A DNA stretch of 64,000 nucleotides from Timema cristinae (Eukaryota; Arthropoda; Insecta; Phasmatodea; Timematidae), in the NCBI GenBank assembly GCA_039000515.1, contig JBCFYV010011164.1, positions 41,523,352-41,587,351 on the forward strand, written 5' to 3'. Positions 23,978-35,440 of this stretch are shown in pieces (within the stretch, counting starts at the first letter, position 1; the number at the start of each line of letters is the position of its first letter). A model generated the notes under the pieces. It ran no database searches. It had not been told where the DNA came from and saw nothing but the letters and a program-made list of their open reading frames with translations. A program made the translations under genes and the position numbers.

Positions 23978-24277
23978 AATTATTATTTATTATTATTATT
24001 ATTATTAAATTATTCTTAATTTTAACAGCGTCTTACTACCATTCGGGTTATACGCACTTACGCTAATGTGTAATGGTAGGGTGATTGTGAGATGAAATGA
24101 GGACCTACAGTTTAACGTGGAATCCGAACCACGGTGGAGGCCTGGCATTCCCACATTCACAAGATGTCTTGTCAGAGGTGAAGGAAGGGTTTGGTAATCA
24201 GATAAATCTTGCCGGGACCGAGATTGAACCCCGGCTGCCAGCATAGAAGTCTGACACCTTACCCCTAGACCGCCGTT
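23978..24277 (-). mobile_element. SINE class A, minus strand
   Basis: The ATT tail is at 23978-24006, the shared 3' module at 24027-24055, and the head (TAGGGGTAAGGTGTCAGACT on the minus strand) ends near 24277. The B box reads GGGGTTCAATCTCGG with a one-base deletion. The body carries the ACAAGACATCTTGTGAATGT block. Confidence 0.9.
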
Positions 24278-24298
24278 ATTAAACGGAAAACCTTTTTA

Positions 24299-24592
24299 TC
24301 GGCCACCATATTGAAATATGATAACTGGATTTAAAAATTATTTGCATACTAAACATTTTACGTTCTAGGTCCCTGCCATTGTCGCAGCCAAATTTAATTA
24401 AAGTTGGGCCACAAATTTGGAAGTTATTGTGGAACAACAGATACACAGATTTTTGGAGCGACTACCATTTTAAAACGGATAATTAGATCGAAAAAATATG
24501 TAATTAAGTTGTTTGACCTAGGTTTAAAGACTGTTCCTGCCAAATTTCGTTAATGGTGGTCCACGCATTTTTCAATTGTTGCGGAACAAAGA
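24299..24592 (+). repeat. Two diverged tandem units of about 150 bp
   Basis: The first unit runs from CCACCATATTGAAATATGAT to TTATTGTGGAAC (about 24303-24435), and the second from CTACCATTTTAAAACGGATA to TTGTTGCGGAAC (about 24463-24588). They match in order through AATTA, ACCTAGG/TCTAGG, TGCCA and CCAAATTT blocks. Confidence 0.6.
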
Positions 24593-24747
24593 TCGGACAA
24601 ACATACTTGTACAGTTGGACAGAAAGATGAAATTCCAAATGATCAAGTTAAAGAAGAATATTGTTGCGAACGGTTAATTAATATTCACAGTAAGAATAAT
24701 AGGTTAAAATTTATTAATGACTTAATCTAACGATCAATTTCGTTTTC

Positions 24748-24965
24748 ATAACGTCTTACTGCCAATTCAGGCTTTCATCATTTAATTACACTATTAGGGT
24801 AGGTATGAGGAAGATATAATTTAGGGGAAATGAATACGCATTTGCGTGGAGTAAAGATGAAAAATCATTTAGGAACAGCCATCTACATCCTACCAGGATT
24901 CATACCATGACCTCCCCGTTTCAGTAAAACAGACCAAGTGAGCCAGACATTAGCCTAAATCTACC
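24748..24965 (-). mobile_element. SINE class F, minus strand
   Basis: The class F head (minus strand) has AATGTCTGGCTCACTTGGTC, then GGGGAGGTCATGGTATGAAT and a TGGTAGGATGTAG junction. The plus strand shows the body as TTTGCGTGGAGTAAAGATG and the 3' module as AACGTCTTACTGCC at 24749. It is diverged. Confidence 0.75.
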
Positions 24966-25676
24966 TGATAACAAATACATTTTTTTATAAAAGATTTTAA
25001 ATGGACAGCTAGTCTTATAAAAAGTTTTATTTTTTCGAAATCCGGTTAAATTTGGTCGTAGACTGGGTGTGGCTCAAAGCTTTAGTTTGCCTAAACCTGC
25101 TCTAGTGTGTGGGTTATCGAACCAGTGACCTTAGCTATGGGTGTACTTTGCTTTATACTGCCAGGGGAGGATCTCGCCATAATTTATGTCGACAGCCGTT
25201 GTCTCTTTCTCTACTTTAAGCGCCAATTTGAGGTTAGGGTAGAATTAATTTCAGTAAGAATTTAGCCATTCTTAAAAAGATGGATTTACTCGTATTTAAT
25301 GGCATCGTCTAAATGGTAATAGATTAGAACTGGTTTAATTTATTTCTTATAGTGGTTTTGTAAAGTATTGTATAAATCAATCTCAACTAAATTATAAATT
25401 GCTTCACACATACCTTTCTATACCTTAGTTTTTCGTACAAAATTGATTTAGCTAACAAACAATTTGAAGCAATTAATTTACAATCATTTCACCTAGCTTT
25501 TATTCTAATCTTAATCATTTTACTATGTGAAGATTATCTTTATTATTACTAATATTTGGTCAATTATAAAACCCGTATTTACATTTAATCCAATTGAGCT
25601 TATAAAATACCTTTCAAAGAACCGGCATTCTAAACAAAGAACAGATTCGAACCAGATGATAAATTAAATTTTTTTG
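24966..25676. other. AT-rich sequence with a weak tRNA-like patch
   Basis: GTGTGGGTTATCGAACCAGT at about 25107 resembles a B-box region read on the minus strand, but no A box is convincing. Otherwise nothing. Confidence 0.35.
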
Positions 25677-25834
25677 TGCTTCGCGTCTTACTACCTTTCT
25701 GGGCCAGTCGTATATTGACACTAATGATAAAGAAGGGGGAATTTTAGCGGTAAATTACCAGAACCTACGTGGAGTGAGATTTTGGGAAACGAGCCAGGAA
25801 AACCCACCTCACTGCATCCTGTCGGGATTTAAAC
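25677..25834 (-). mobile_element. 5'-truncated SINE class F, minus strand
   Basis: CTTCGCGTCTTACTACC marks the 3' end. ACCTACGTGGAGTGAGATTT, AACCCACCTCACTGCATCC and TGTCGGGATTTAAAC follow; the copy stops inside the tRNA-like head. Confidence 0.75.
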
Positions 25835-26039
25835 AGTATAAGATACAACATTTAATCAATCACACGTTGTTTGTAAATATCATCTATATAAGTTTTATGA
25901 GCTTATATTATTATGTCTCTTAACACTGACTTTGGGATCTAAAGTAGAAGACAGATGACAGGTGATTTGTAGGTCAAAGTTCATTTACAAAAGGAATGGA
26001 GCTGTCCTAAGACAGAACACATAATAATAATAATATAAT

Positions 26040-26071
<32 letters not shown>
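26040..26071 (+). repeat. ATG/GAT trinucleotide microsatellite
   Basis: About ten GAT units. Confidence 0.9.
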
Positions 26072-26074
26072 AAA

Positions 26075-26280
26075 AAACACTGATGGGCCATCCATTAAGC
26101 AACTGGAGACCACATTGGGGTGGTTTAAATGTCAAACTCATTCAGTCTGGTTTGACAATGGGGCTCGAAACCCGACTGGATATATTTAGGGTAAGTTTTT
26201 CCTAAATATTTTCCCTCCTCGAAAAATCAGGTATATTTCCTCTAAATTTATATTCCCCATCCCTCAGTGCTCCTAACAGA
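26075..26280 (+). mobile_element. Degraded SINE
   Basis: GGGGCTCGAAACCCGACTGG, then TTTTTCCTAAATATTTTCC, TATATTTCCTCTAAATTTAT and CATCCCTCAG in SINE order. There is no recognisable tail. Confidence 0.6.
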
Positions 26281-26355
26281 ACACTTTTTTTTACTAAGTC
26301 TCTGAAAGTCACTTTTTACACGTTTTTTATTCCCATAAGTGAAAGCTCTAATTTC

Positions 26356-26817
26356 AAATTTATGTATTTTATATAAAGGAAATTATAAAACTAAAGAAAA
26401 AGGAAAAATAAACTACTAAGAATAAATTTGATGAAGATAGCCCACCTAGGGAAAGAGGAAAGATTGGGAAGAATCCAATGCACAAAGTGACATCTTCTTC
26501 CTTACTCATCCATTGTTTGTGTTATTTGTACTCTCTTCTTCTTTGTGTTTGATAAAGGCAACAATGCCGAAATATTATTATATTTGTGTTAATATGTGTG
26601 TGTGACTGACTACTTCTACTATAGAAGACAGAAGAAAGGAAGATGATGTCACCTTTGTGCATTGGATTTTCCCACATTTTCCTCTTTCCCTAGGTAGGCT
26701 TTCTTTATCAAATATTCTTAGTAGTTTATTTTTCCTTTTCTTTAGTTTTATCTATTTCCTTTATTATAAAATTATCTAGCCATTGGGCCACCTCATTTTT
26801 GAAAAATTTATGTATTT
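26356..26817. mobile_element. Foldback element with long inverted arms and a 14-bp flanking repeat
   Basis: The left arm (about 26381-26512: ACTAAAGAAAAAGGAAAAAT, CTACTAAGAAT, GCCCACCTAGGGAAAGAGG, TCCAATGCACAAAGTGACAT) is mirrored by the right arm (about 26636-26752). About 120 bp of loop lies between. AAATTTATGTATTT occurs at 26356-26369 and 26804-26817 in direct orientation and could be the target duplication, although it is AT-rich and is not directly against the arms. No coding sequence. Confidence 0.75.
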
Positions 26818-27094
26818 GCTATTATCCCCAGATATGATTGTAACATCATTTTACTTTCAAGTCTCTATGAAACACATGAGGGTCTAGATTTACTAGAATA
26901 TATTCCTACCTATACCGATAGCCCATACTATTGCAGCACTATCTCTCACAGTCGGCGGTCGTATGGAACGCAATTACAAGTCGTTAAAACACCAAATAAT
27001 TGTAGATTTTAAATTTTGGCTAAATTAATTTCTTCTAACATTCTAAATAGGTTCTCTTTTAAAGTGTAGTTTGGAGAAATTTTCTTGGGGGAAT

Positions 27095-27269
27095 ATTATT
27101 ATTATTATTAGCACCGCGTCTTACTACCCATTAGGGTTATACGCACTTACGCTAATGTGTAATGGTTGGGTGATTATGAGATGAAATGAAGGACCTACAG
27201 TTTAACGTGGAATCCGAACCAGGTGGAGGCCTGGCATTCCCCACATTCACAAGATGTCTTGTCAGAGGG
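27095..27269 (-). mobile_element. 5'-truncated SINE class A, minus strand
   Basis: The ATT tail and AGCACCGCGTCTTACTACC start at 27095-27130. The copy stops at CTTGTCAGAGG near 27269, before the tRNA-like head, as expected for incomplete reverse transcription. Confidence 0.9.
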
Positions 27270-27337
27270 GGGAATATTAAAATTCTTTGTTATCTTTTGT
27301 GTGAAGTATTTCTTCTTTAAGATTTATAGTGAATATA

Positions 27338-27553
27338 ATAATAATAAATAATATTTAGCACCGCGTCTTACTACCCATTCGTGTTATACGCTTTAAGTAT
27401 TAATTACGTTAATGGATGTAGAAATTGGGAAGGTTGAATTATAGGAAGTGAACCCGCATGTGCGTGGAGGGAGAGTGGAAAACCATTTAGGAAAAACCAC
27501 CCACAGTTCACCCGACCGAGATTCGAACCTCGATCTCCCCGTCCTCAGCAGTA
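27338..27553 (-). mobile_element. 5'-truncated SINE class B with short TSD
   Basis: The AAT tail begins at about 27339 and the head stops at GGACGGGGAGATC plus CTGAG (minus strand). GAATATA flanks it at 27331-27337 and 27554-27560. The A-box part of the head is missing. Confidence 0.88.
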
Positions 27554-27571
27554 GAATATACTTTTTTCTTT

Positions 27572-27804
27572 TAGCGCCACGTCTTACTACTCGTTTGGGT
27601 TATACGCCTGTGTACTAATTGCGCTATGGTTTAAGAGATTAGGAAGGCTATATTTAAAGGAAGTATACCCGCGTTTGCGTGGAGGGAGAGTGGAAAACCA
27701 CGCTCAGTACACCCGATTGCGATTCGAAGCCCGATCTCCCCGTCTTTGGTAGTTTATTCCATTGCGAGAGTGACACCTTAAACCACGCGGCCACCGAAGG
27801 GGGT
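27572..27804 (-). mobile_element. SINE class C, minus strand
   Basis: A nearly full copy beginning AGCGCCACGTCTTACTACTC, with the head ending CCTTCGGTGGCCGCGTGGTT (minus strand). The segment CCATTTAGGAAAAAC found in other copies is missing, so GGAAAACCACGC is joined directly. Confidence 0.87.
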
Positions 27805-29099
27805 TACAATAAAATGCTCGTATAATTATAATGCTGGATATTGTCACTAATTGACTCTAAATTATAATTAACCTTGTTAGTCTTACGTTTTGAAATTCAA
27901 ATTATTTCCGACTGCTATTTTTCTTTTCCAACATTAGTTAAAAAATAGAAAGATTAATTAAAAAAACCACAGGTATTTTTTCAACTAGACTCAACACTAT
28001 GTTTATGAATAAAGCATTATTATTTAGATTAATTTTTAAATTCATTCAATGTCAGATGCAAATCCTATCTCTTGGCGTTTGTATATATAAAATAAGTAGT
28101 TTGAGCAACTTTTGTAACTACCAGAGATTTTTCTTCTTACACGGTTTCTATTAATACTTAGGCATTGATAAGATAGTGTAGCTCAGTAATTTGAAATTTT
28201 AATTTATTTATAAATAAAAGATGAATCAAAAAACGGGAACTAAACCAGATATGCTTTACTATTATTTTAAGCACCGACTAAGGAGATTGTAGTTTCCTCT
28301 ACTAGATAGTGCCAAACTTCTTTGTTTGCGGTTGCTTGGAATGGAAATGTTGGCACCTCCGACAACCCATCGTGGATTCGAACAAAGATAGGACAGCTGG
28401 AGTCACTGTGAATTTAGGTTGTAATGACACCTATGTACACACCGTTTACCCTGAAAGGTAGCAGTCTTACTTAACTTGGCGGATTGCACCAGGCCCGCTA
28501 CGAGGAGGGAACTACCAAGCCCGGGATCCAAATAATAAATTTAAAATAAAATAGTATATTAAATAAAATAAAACATTATTGATAAGAAATAAAATGCCAT
28601 TAATATTTAGGAATCGTTCCATGTCCAGCCCGCCATCTAAGATCACCTCCGGAGGAACTTACTGGCATTTGTCAAAATGGTATCATTGGTCTGTTAGTCT
28701 TATCCTTCATTTGGAAGTGTTATGGAGTCTTATTAATTTGTACTTAAATTAATTTGGCGCTTGAGGAAAGTTGGACCGTGATTAAAGTCCAATTTAAATA
28801 TAAGTATTTTATCATGGGCGTAACATTTCCGTTTTCAGTTATGGATAATTTGCGTAAAGTGACCAACGATTTAAAAGTAAAAGTACCATTCTTAAGTCGA
28901 GCAGTGGTAGAATAATGGGAGTGAGGGGGAAACGGATGGTGACTTTCTCCCCTTGTGAAAAAAAAATTGTATCCCCTTCCTCCGATTGGAAAAGACTCGC
29001 CCTTTCTTCTAGAATAAGCTTGCCTCTCTGTAGATTTATTTCACTTCCCTTTAATATTATCGAATATTAATTTAAAATGTAGTATTGTATCAAACTCCA
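27805..29099. other. AT-rich sequence, nothing assigned
   Basis: A GC-richer patch at 28300-28520 includes CATCGTGGATTCGAACAAAG, reminiscent of a B box on the minus strand, but I could not build a SINE around it. The rest has no recognised content. Confidence 0.4.
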
Positions 29100-29195
29100 A
29101 ATAGCCTATAGAGGCATTAAATTTTAAACATTTTGGCAGGAAAGGGCAACACAAAATATTGAGGTAGAAACATTTAATTAAAAATAATACAACTG

Positions 29196-29390
29196 AAGAC
29201 CACTCTAAATATATTCTAGAGTCATCTAATTTTCCAAATATTCCCAGGCGAGAACAGCTTCAAATAGCTTCTAGATGCATTCGATTTTTGATAAATTTTC
29301 CGGATAAAGACCATTTCAAATAATCCTAGCTTATATAATAGTCACAAAATTTTCCAAAATATTCTAGACAAGACCACTCAATATAACTTA
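29196..29390 (+). repeat. Diverged tandem repeat of about 60 bp
   Basis: Three to four units start with GAAGACCACTCTAA, GAGAACAGCTTCAA, AAGACCATTTCAA and AAGACCACTCAA at about 29196, 29253, 29310 and 29372. Each contains TTTTCC and a TCTAG-like block. Confidence 0.6.
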
Positions 29391-29397
29391 CAGGGCA

Positions 29398-29440
29398 GGG
29401 GTTCCCAAACCTTTTGACATACCACCGCCCTTCATATGTC
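29398..29440 (+). mobile_element. Possible hAT-like terminus
   Basis: CAGGGGTTCCCAAACCTTTT at about 29398 matches the type of end common in non-autonomous hAT elements. I found no matching right end, so this may be only a fragment. Confidence 0.35.
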
Positions 29441-29861
29441 AGATTTTCCGTGTGAAGCCCTTTTATATAATCTTTTATTAATTGTCCAAATTCAATTTGG
29501 TGGCATTTGAAAAAAATTAATTTACATTACTAGCTTGTATTCTTTTAAATGTAAAAATACAAAATCAGAACAAAATTACATAACTGAATAAGAAGGAATT
29601 ATAGTAGACAAAATTTTATTGTACATGATCTCATCCGTACAGTTTGTTCATAATGGCGAAACATCTCACCCTGTATTTTATGATTTCAGTTTCACTTTTT
29701 TCATAACATTTAAAAATGACACTATACATTATAAGTTTTAGATTATCCTTATAGCCGTGATGCCCCAGACTAAGACCGGCGACGGCTCTGGCGTCGCGAT
29801 GCACAGTTTGAATAACGCTAAAAGACTGCTGAACGCAACTTAGACGCGTTAGGGAGATCAC

Positions 29862-30011
29862 TTAAGTTGGCCCCCCCACCTCCTCAAAATTAAAATTTAA
29901 ATACACCACCGTTTTGCACCTATTTTTCACCGTTTTGCACCCAAGTATTACGTTTTGCACCCTAACCCAAGAGACGGTACGACTGTTTATGTTAAGGGGG
30001 GGCCAAGTTAA
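29862..30011. mobile_element. Possible short MITE flanked by TTAA
   Basis: TTAAGTTGGCCCCCCC (left) and GGGGGGGGCCAAGTTAA (right) face each other 150 bp apart. Inside, CGTTTTGCAC occurs three times (about 29911, 29931 and 29951). The arms are short and C/G-rich, so chance is possible. Confidence 0.45.
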
Positions 30012-30908
30012 GGGTAGCCCCCCGCCCCCACTATCAAAATGTTGGATTTCTTTCATGCCATCTTAAAAGTCCTGTAGTCAGGGAGTAAACTTACACTGTC
30101 CCTTTTGTTGTCAGGAGACAAAATAGCACAGCCTCATGCTATACGGAACTAAATTTACCATAACTGGACAACTGATAGCAAGCTAATGACAACGTTGCAA
30201 TCCTATTGAAAGCTTACAATTCCTCCATATGTCGTAACTTAATTGCACGCAATGCTTTAAGTCTGAGCTATACAAGAATTATAGTTCATATTGAAGAGTA
30301 AAAGCTTTATCCATGGAGAAAAAAATTACCTAAACAACTTTATTGATAGTTCAAATCGCAGTGATAGTTCAATGCTGTCATAATAGCGTTCATAATTTAT
30401 CTATTAACGTAAATTATGTATCTATCATCTACTAATTATTTAAGGCGTAACTCTTAATCATAATCTTAATTTATATCTTAAGGTTTTCGTTACTCTATTA
30501 ACTTATAATCTGAACGAAGTTACTCTAAGTTTGAGCTTTCTTAAAACAACCTGCTTTGAATTTAAAAAAGGAGTTAGACGTTTATCAACCAACTCTTAAA
30601 GAAGAAATACTTTTTATTTTCTCCCGATTAAAAAAAATGTTGATTTTGGCCTACCGGCTGTAAATATTTTGTATGTTTGTTTGTGCACTTGTGTATTGAC
30701 AATATGGTTTGACTAATTTGTTCAAATTAGATATTTAATAATATTTTTATTCTACCTACGGCAACGTTGCTCTTTTTTTAACCAGTTAAAAAATCATAAT
30801 AAATGTAAATATAATCTACGTTGGTTGGTGACTACTAAGACAGAGTTCCCGTAGTCATAAAAAAGTGATTGAAGTCTAAAAATACATTTTACTCTTTAGA
30901 TTTAACTA
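30012..30908. other. AT-rich sequence, nothing assigned
   Basis: No open frame of note and no repeat partner seen. Confidence 0.4.
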
Positions 30909-31168
30909 ACCCGCATCGGTGGCCGTATGATCTAAGACGTCACTCTTGCAAAGAACTAGACTGCCGATGACAGGGAAATCGTGGTTCGATCCCGGTCGGG
31001 TTTAATGGGGATGGTTTGTCCTAAATTGCCTCTCACTCTGTATACACGCAAATGTGGGTACACTTCCTCTAAATTCAACCTTCCTCATCCATAACCCGTT
31101 AGCATAATTAGTACATAAGCGTATAACCCGAATGAGTGGTAGGATGCGGCGCTAAAAAAAAAAATTAG
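30909..31168 (+). mobile_element. SINE class C with A tail
   Basis: CATCGGTGGCCGTATGATCT, TCTTGCAAAGAACTAGACTG, GTGGTTCGATCCCGGTCGGG, a full body and GTATAACCCGAATGAGTGGT precede a run of 11 A. The tail type (A run in place of ATT) is like the copy at 16105-16354. Confidence 0.9.
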
Positions 31169-31204
31169 AACTATTGTCTAAGCAAAAACACATGTGAGGT
31201 GTAA

Positions 31205-31690
31205 TATTGAATCCCAACTAGGTGTATTGTGATGTTTTATCTCTAAATAAACCAGCCCCCTGATGTAGTGGCCCAGGGTTCGATTCTCGGCTGGTATCTT
31301 GGGTACTGTTTCCGAAAGGGGAATTACTCATACAGTCACCAGAGTTTGGTTATTTAGACTTAAGTTAGGTTAAGTGTTTCCATTGGCCCCATACCCTCAT
31401 CACTATCACCAACTCTCACTCGCTTGGATATGGAAAGAGTCTCAACGGAAAGGCTGTGTGGGCATCCCCTGGGCAACGGTACATTAGTACTGGCTAATCT
31501 TTCCACTACTGGGCTACGAGTGATGTAGCCCAAATGCGCAGTATTACCTCTTAACGTACTTTCCATCCTTCCGTCCAAGCGAATTCGGATACACTTTATT
31601 TAAAATTCTACCTTCCTCAACATTATCTTGGTATTAGTCTAAATATACGACCAGCTCAAGAGGATAGTAGGACACGCTGCACAAAAAACC
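31205..31690 (+). mobile_element. SINE class C host split by a class D SINE
   Basis: Left part 31205-31250 (TTGAATCCCAACTAGGTGTA, then GTTTTATCTCTAAAT) and right part about 31555-31690 (ACTTTCCATCCTTCCGTCCA, ATACACTTTATTTAAAATTC, CTACCTTCCTCAAC, AGGATAGTAGGACACGCTGC) join into one class C SINE. The class D copy between them is therefore younger than the C copy. Confidence 0.75.
31255..31550 (+). mobile_element. SINE class D nested in a class C SINE
   Basis: GGGTTCGATTCTCGGCTGGT and ATCTTGGGTACTG, then CCGAAAGGGGAA, GTCACCAGAGTTTGGTTA, GACTTAAGTTAGGTTAAG, GGCATCCCCTGGGCAACGGT. The A-box side is shortened (GATGTAGTGGCC). Near the 3' end TGGGCTAC and GTAGCCCA form an 8-bp inverted repeat. Confidence 0.82.
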
Positions 31691-31764
31691 AACAAACTAA
31701 AAATGTCCTTAGCGCTTTTGAATAAATCTCCTTATATGTATAGGTACAAATGAATAATTTATAG

Positions 31765-32022
31765 GCCCGCTTCAGTAGCCGAATGGTCTAAGGTGTCATT
31801 ATAGTGTTAGACTGATCTGCTGATGACTGGAAGATAGGGCTTGAATCCTGGTTGTGTCTTCTGAGGGTAGTTTTTCCTAAATGGTTTCCCACTCTCCTTC
31901 CACACAAATGCTGGTAGATTACCTCTAAAATGTTTCCTTCCTCAACCGTACCACATTATAGTAATTATAATGTGTATGTTTATAACATGAACAGATAGTT
32001 AGACGAGGTTATAAAGAAACAG
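31765..32022 (+). mobile_element. SINE class C with 7-bp TSD
   Basis: GCTTCAGTAGCCGAATGGTC, TAAGGTGTCATTATAG, GGGCTTGAATCCTGGTTGTG and body, ending ACATGAACAGATAGTTAGAC. TTTATAG flanks it at 31758-31764 and 32023-32029. It is more diverged than most. Confidence 0.82.
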
Positions 32023-32204
32023 TTTATAGTTGACATGTCCCTCATCCCTCAAACTAACCAGATGACGGCCACATTACACTTTTCGGATGACATGAGTCTA
32101 CCAAACCGCGAGTCTCCGTCTGGAGTTATTCGTGCATGTTCCATCTTTTCACGACCGGGGTGTAGTAATATCTCGGCAACGTCTTAGCGGTATTCTGTTT
32201 TATC

Positions 32205-32405
32205 GGGGAATAATTCATTTAAATACAGTTTGCAGTTGATTTACTTTTTTTAATTTGAAAATGCTCGATAATAGCTCTAATGATTTTGTTCGAAGTTGAT
32301 GCTTGGATATTGCTTTAATAATACTGTATACATGTTTTTCGGAACAAAATTCATTTAAGGGCAGCTTATTGATAGCCTATTTTTGAACATTTTGATTCAA
32401 ACGAC
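32205..32405 (+). repeat. Two diverged units about 135 bp apart
   Basis: CGGGGAATAATTCATTTAAA (about 32204) and CGGAACAAAATTCATTTAAG (about 32340) start similar segments that go on to TTTTAATTTGAAAATG and TTTTTGAACATTTTGA. It is probably old tandem DNA. Confidence 0.4.
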
Positions 32406-32919
32406 AGGTATCATAAATTATTTGATAAAACGTAGGGACCTATTGATAGTGTCGTATAATTTATTTTACAATGTTGTATTCTTTTAGTGGGAAGAAACTC
32501 GGATGGTGTTATTTCTCAAGGTCATGTAAATTCTTTTAAGGTCGTAGGCTACCTGAATGAGAGAAAAAGGCGTGCGGATGAAATATTCATTTTAAGACTG
32601 GGGAAGGAGGAAGATGGAAATAGTTACTTGGTGAAAATTACTTCAACAACAATGAGCACATAATTCAAGTGGATGACTTGGCACATTTCCGAGAAGTGTT
32701 TTTTTCTCAAATATGTTGCCCACAACTTCATTGAAAAAGATACAAGTTATTTTTGTTTTGTTTTTCTGTTTTTCAAGACGAACATTTTATTTTGTTTTGA
32801 GATGTTGCATTACTTGTTGCTTGTGAATGAATAAAGAGTAAAGTAATTTTTTATACAGTTGGTGATTAAAATATGTGATAAAATATATTAATGCATTTTT
32901 GGCTGAACTGAAACGTGTA
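32406..32919. other. AT-rich sequence, nothing assigned
   Basis: No recognisable repeat or coding segment. Confidence 0.4.
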
Positions 32920-33115
32920 CAAAGGCATCAATCTCGTCTGTCTGTTTTGTCATTGCTGAGGAGGTAGGGATTTTGTATCTTGGCTAGGTTTACTGAGGGT
33001 TTTTGTCTTGAATTGTTTTCCACTCTCCCCCCTCTCAAATGGAGGATACACTTCATATAAATTCTGCCTACCTCGTCTCTATTAAATTAGAGTAAATATG
33101 AGGGTCATCTCATAC
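32920..33115 (+). mobile_element. Degraded SINE
   Basis: TTGTATCTTGGCTAGGTTTA, CTGAGGGTTTTTG, GTTTTCCACTCTCCCCCCTC and ATACACTTCATATAAATTCT are in class C order. Head and tail are very divergent. Confidence 0.6.
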
Positions 33116-34694
33116 ATAATTCCAGTAAACAAGCACGTCTGCTTATTGACCTAAGAGTCCCGGGATCGAAAAAATTACATGTGTGGATTTCCCTTTCACA
33201 GTTATAAACTAACGGTCAGAGAACTTGATGTGCATTTTTTATAACTAAGTTCGTTTTTAAGCCATGTACTAATATAGTAAATATTTTTATAAGTCAACCT
33301 TAAATACCCCAAATAAAAAATAAATTGATGGTCTGAACGAGTAGTATAACTCGAGTCACGAAAAAACCCAGCGTGATTATACAACCAACCGCCATTTAAA
33401 TCAATAAATACCCCAATGCGACATCATCGTCTTATTTAATTGAAAATACAGTAACATCCTCAATTTGAGCTTTGGTTAATTAAATAGTACACGGAATTAA
33501 GGGCGTTTCAGCAAGATACATTTAGATGTGTTTTTATTTGCAGTTAAGACAAACTACATCACATCAAGTGTTGTTTGCTTGTTTAAAAGCCATTGATGTG
33601 CGTTGATACAATCAAAAGATAATGTAAAAAATAAATTCAGAGCTATCTTTCAATGGTGATTAATTTAGAGCAACATTTCATTTTTTTATGTTCTTGTATT
33701 ACAATTGCCAAGTTAGTTACAGCACATATAAAGTGATATTGTTAACGACTGTGCTAAAAACAAGCATCTATATTCCAGACAATGTCTGAGTAATACCTGG
33801 TGCGCAGACCACTTGTGGCTCGTGACTAATTCGTCAAAGAGTAAAAACAGCCTGACCCGCCTTCGCAGTTAAACTTATCAATGTAGGAACTATAGCTGTA
33901 TATGCGAAGTTAATAATGTTTTAACTTCAGCGTATTTTTGTGCAATTGAATTCGTTGAAACTTGGCTAAGCCGCGTAAGCTGTAAGGAAATGCTTTTATG
34001 AACAGACAAAAGGAACCGCCACTTTCTGTCATAGCACTATTTTACTATACTTTTGCACACTTTTTATGCACATGCTATTTTGCCACAGTGCAATCCTAAA
34101 CGTATCATGTCTTTATATAACCAGAAGGTCCACGTCTTATTGGCAGTAAGGCCTACTAGCAATCAGCAACAATAGTTGTTAACCTAAGAGAACCAATTAT
34201 AACTCTTATATACCATGGAAATCACCTTTGTGTTGAATTGGGGAAAAATATTTAAATTGAAATAAAATAAAATTAAATAAAAGGTTCACCTAGTCGGAAA
34301 TTGAACTGTGACTCGTGGAGTCAGTCGAGTTTTTTAACCGTATAATTATAACCTCAAACTAAATGATATTAAAAAAAATCTTGCTATATAAAATAAACAT
34401 TAGTTTTTATCATAACTCACGGAGCCTCCAAACCCGCACCTTGTTTCTATAGCTAGCCAGTCTTGGTGGAGGCATGCAGCAATATCTTGCCCTGGTTGTT
34501 TAACCTGTCTGTACAAAGAGATTTTAAACTCGGTAATTATCTTTTATACAAGGCTCTGATTTCTCGTGCCGATATCGCTCTTAAAAATCTGGACTACCTC
34601 CCATGATGTGTGGCACGAAGCTTGTATCGTGATTGCTCATTATTCCGTGTGGGTGTAGACATCTCGAAATGAACTTGCAGAGTAATAAAGCAAT
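33116..34694. other. AT-rich sequence, nothing assigned
   Basis: Contains a weak B-box-like GTCGGAAATTGAACTGTG (minus sense) near 34292. No gene, repeat array or element is supported. The open frames at 33202-33384 and 34594-34791 have no domains. Confidence 0.4.
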
Positions 34695-35365
34695 CCACTA
34701 TCAAGGTGAGGAGACTTGAAAACTTTTTCATCGTATTATAAACTATCTTTATCACAGGTCCAATTTCAAGACTAGCCCAAATCCTTGTCAAGGAAAAGAC
34801 TTGAAAACTTTTATCATCGTATTCTCAAACCATCTTCATCATCAGGCTAAATTTCAAGATCCACTGTCAAGGTAAGATTGAAAACTTTTATCATAGTATT
34901 CTCAAACCATCTTCATCATCAGGTAAATTTCAAGATCACTGTCAAGGTAAAGATTTGAAAACTTTTATCATCGTATTCTCAAACCATCTTCATCATCAGG
35001 TAAATTTCAAGATCACTGTCAAGGTAGAAGATTTGAAAACTTTTATCATCGTATTCTCAAACCATCTTCATCATCAGGTTAAATTTCAAGATCACTGTCA
35101 AGGTAAGATTTGAAAACTTTTATCATCATATTCTCAAACCATCTTCATCATCAAGCTAAATTTCAAGATCACTGTCAAGGTAAAGATTTGAAAACTTCTA
35201 TCATAGTATTCTCAAACCATCTTCATCATCATGTTAAATTTCAAGACTATACCAATACCACTGCCAAGGTGAAGACTTGAAAACTTTTGTAATCGTATTC
35301 TCAAACAATCTTCATCATCAGGTTAAATTTAAGACTAGACCAATACCACTGTCATCGGTGAGGTG
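34695..35365 (+). repeat. Tandem repeat of about 78 bp, about eight units
   Basis: Each unit holds GATTTGAAAACTTTTATCAT, CGTATTCTCAAACCATCTTC, ATCATCAGG and AATTTCAAGATCACTGTCAA. Starts of GATTTG or GACTTG lie at 34952, 35030, 35107, 35185 and 35274 (spacings 78, 77, 78 and 89). The outer units are longer and more diverged; the central ones are nearly identical. Confidence 0.93.
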
Positions 35366-35440
35366 AACGCTGTCAAATGATGTATTTGGTATGTTAAAGA
35401 ACATAAAAGTTAATATCTTCTTTGATTCAGCATCTTTTTT

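Noticed and set aside
29398..30011. One hAT element from 29398 to 30011
   Set aside because: The left end looks hAT-like, but the right sequence forms its own TTAA-bounded inverted repeat. No matching hAT right end exists.
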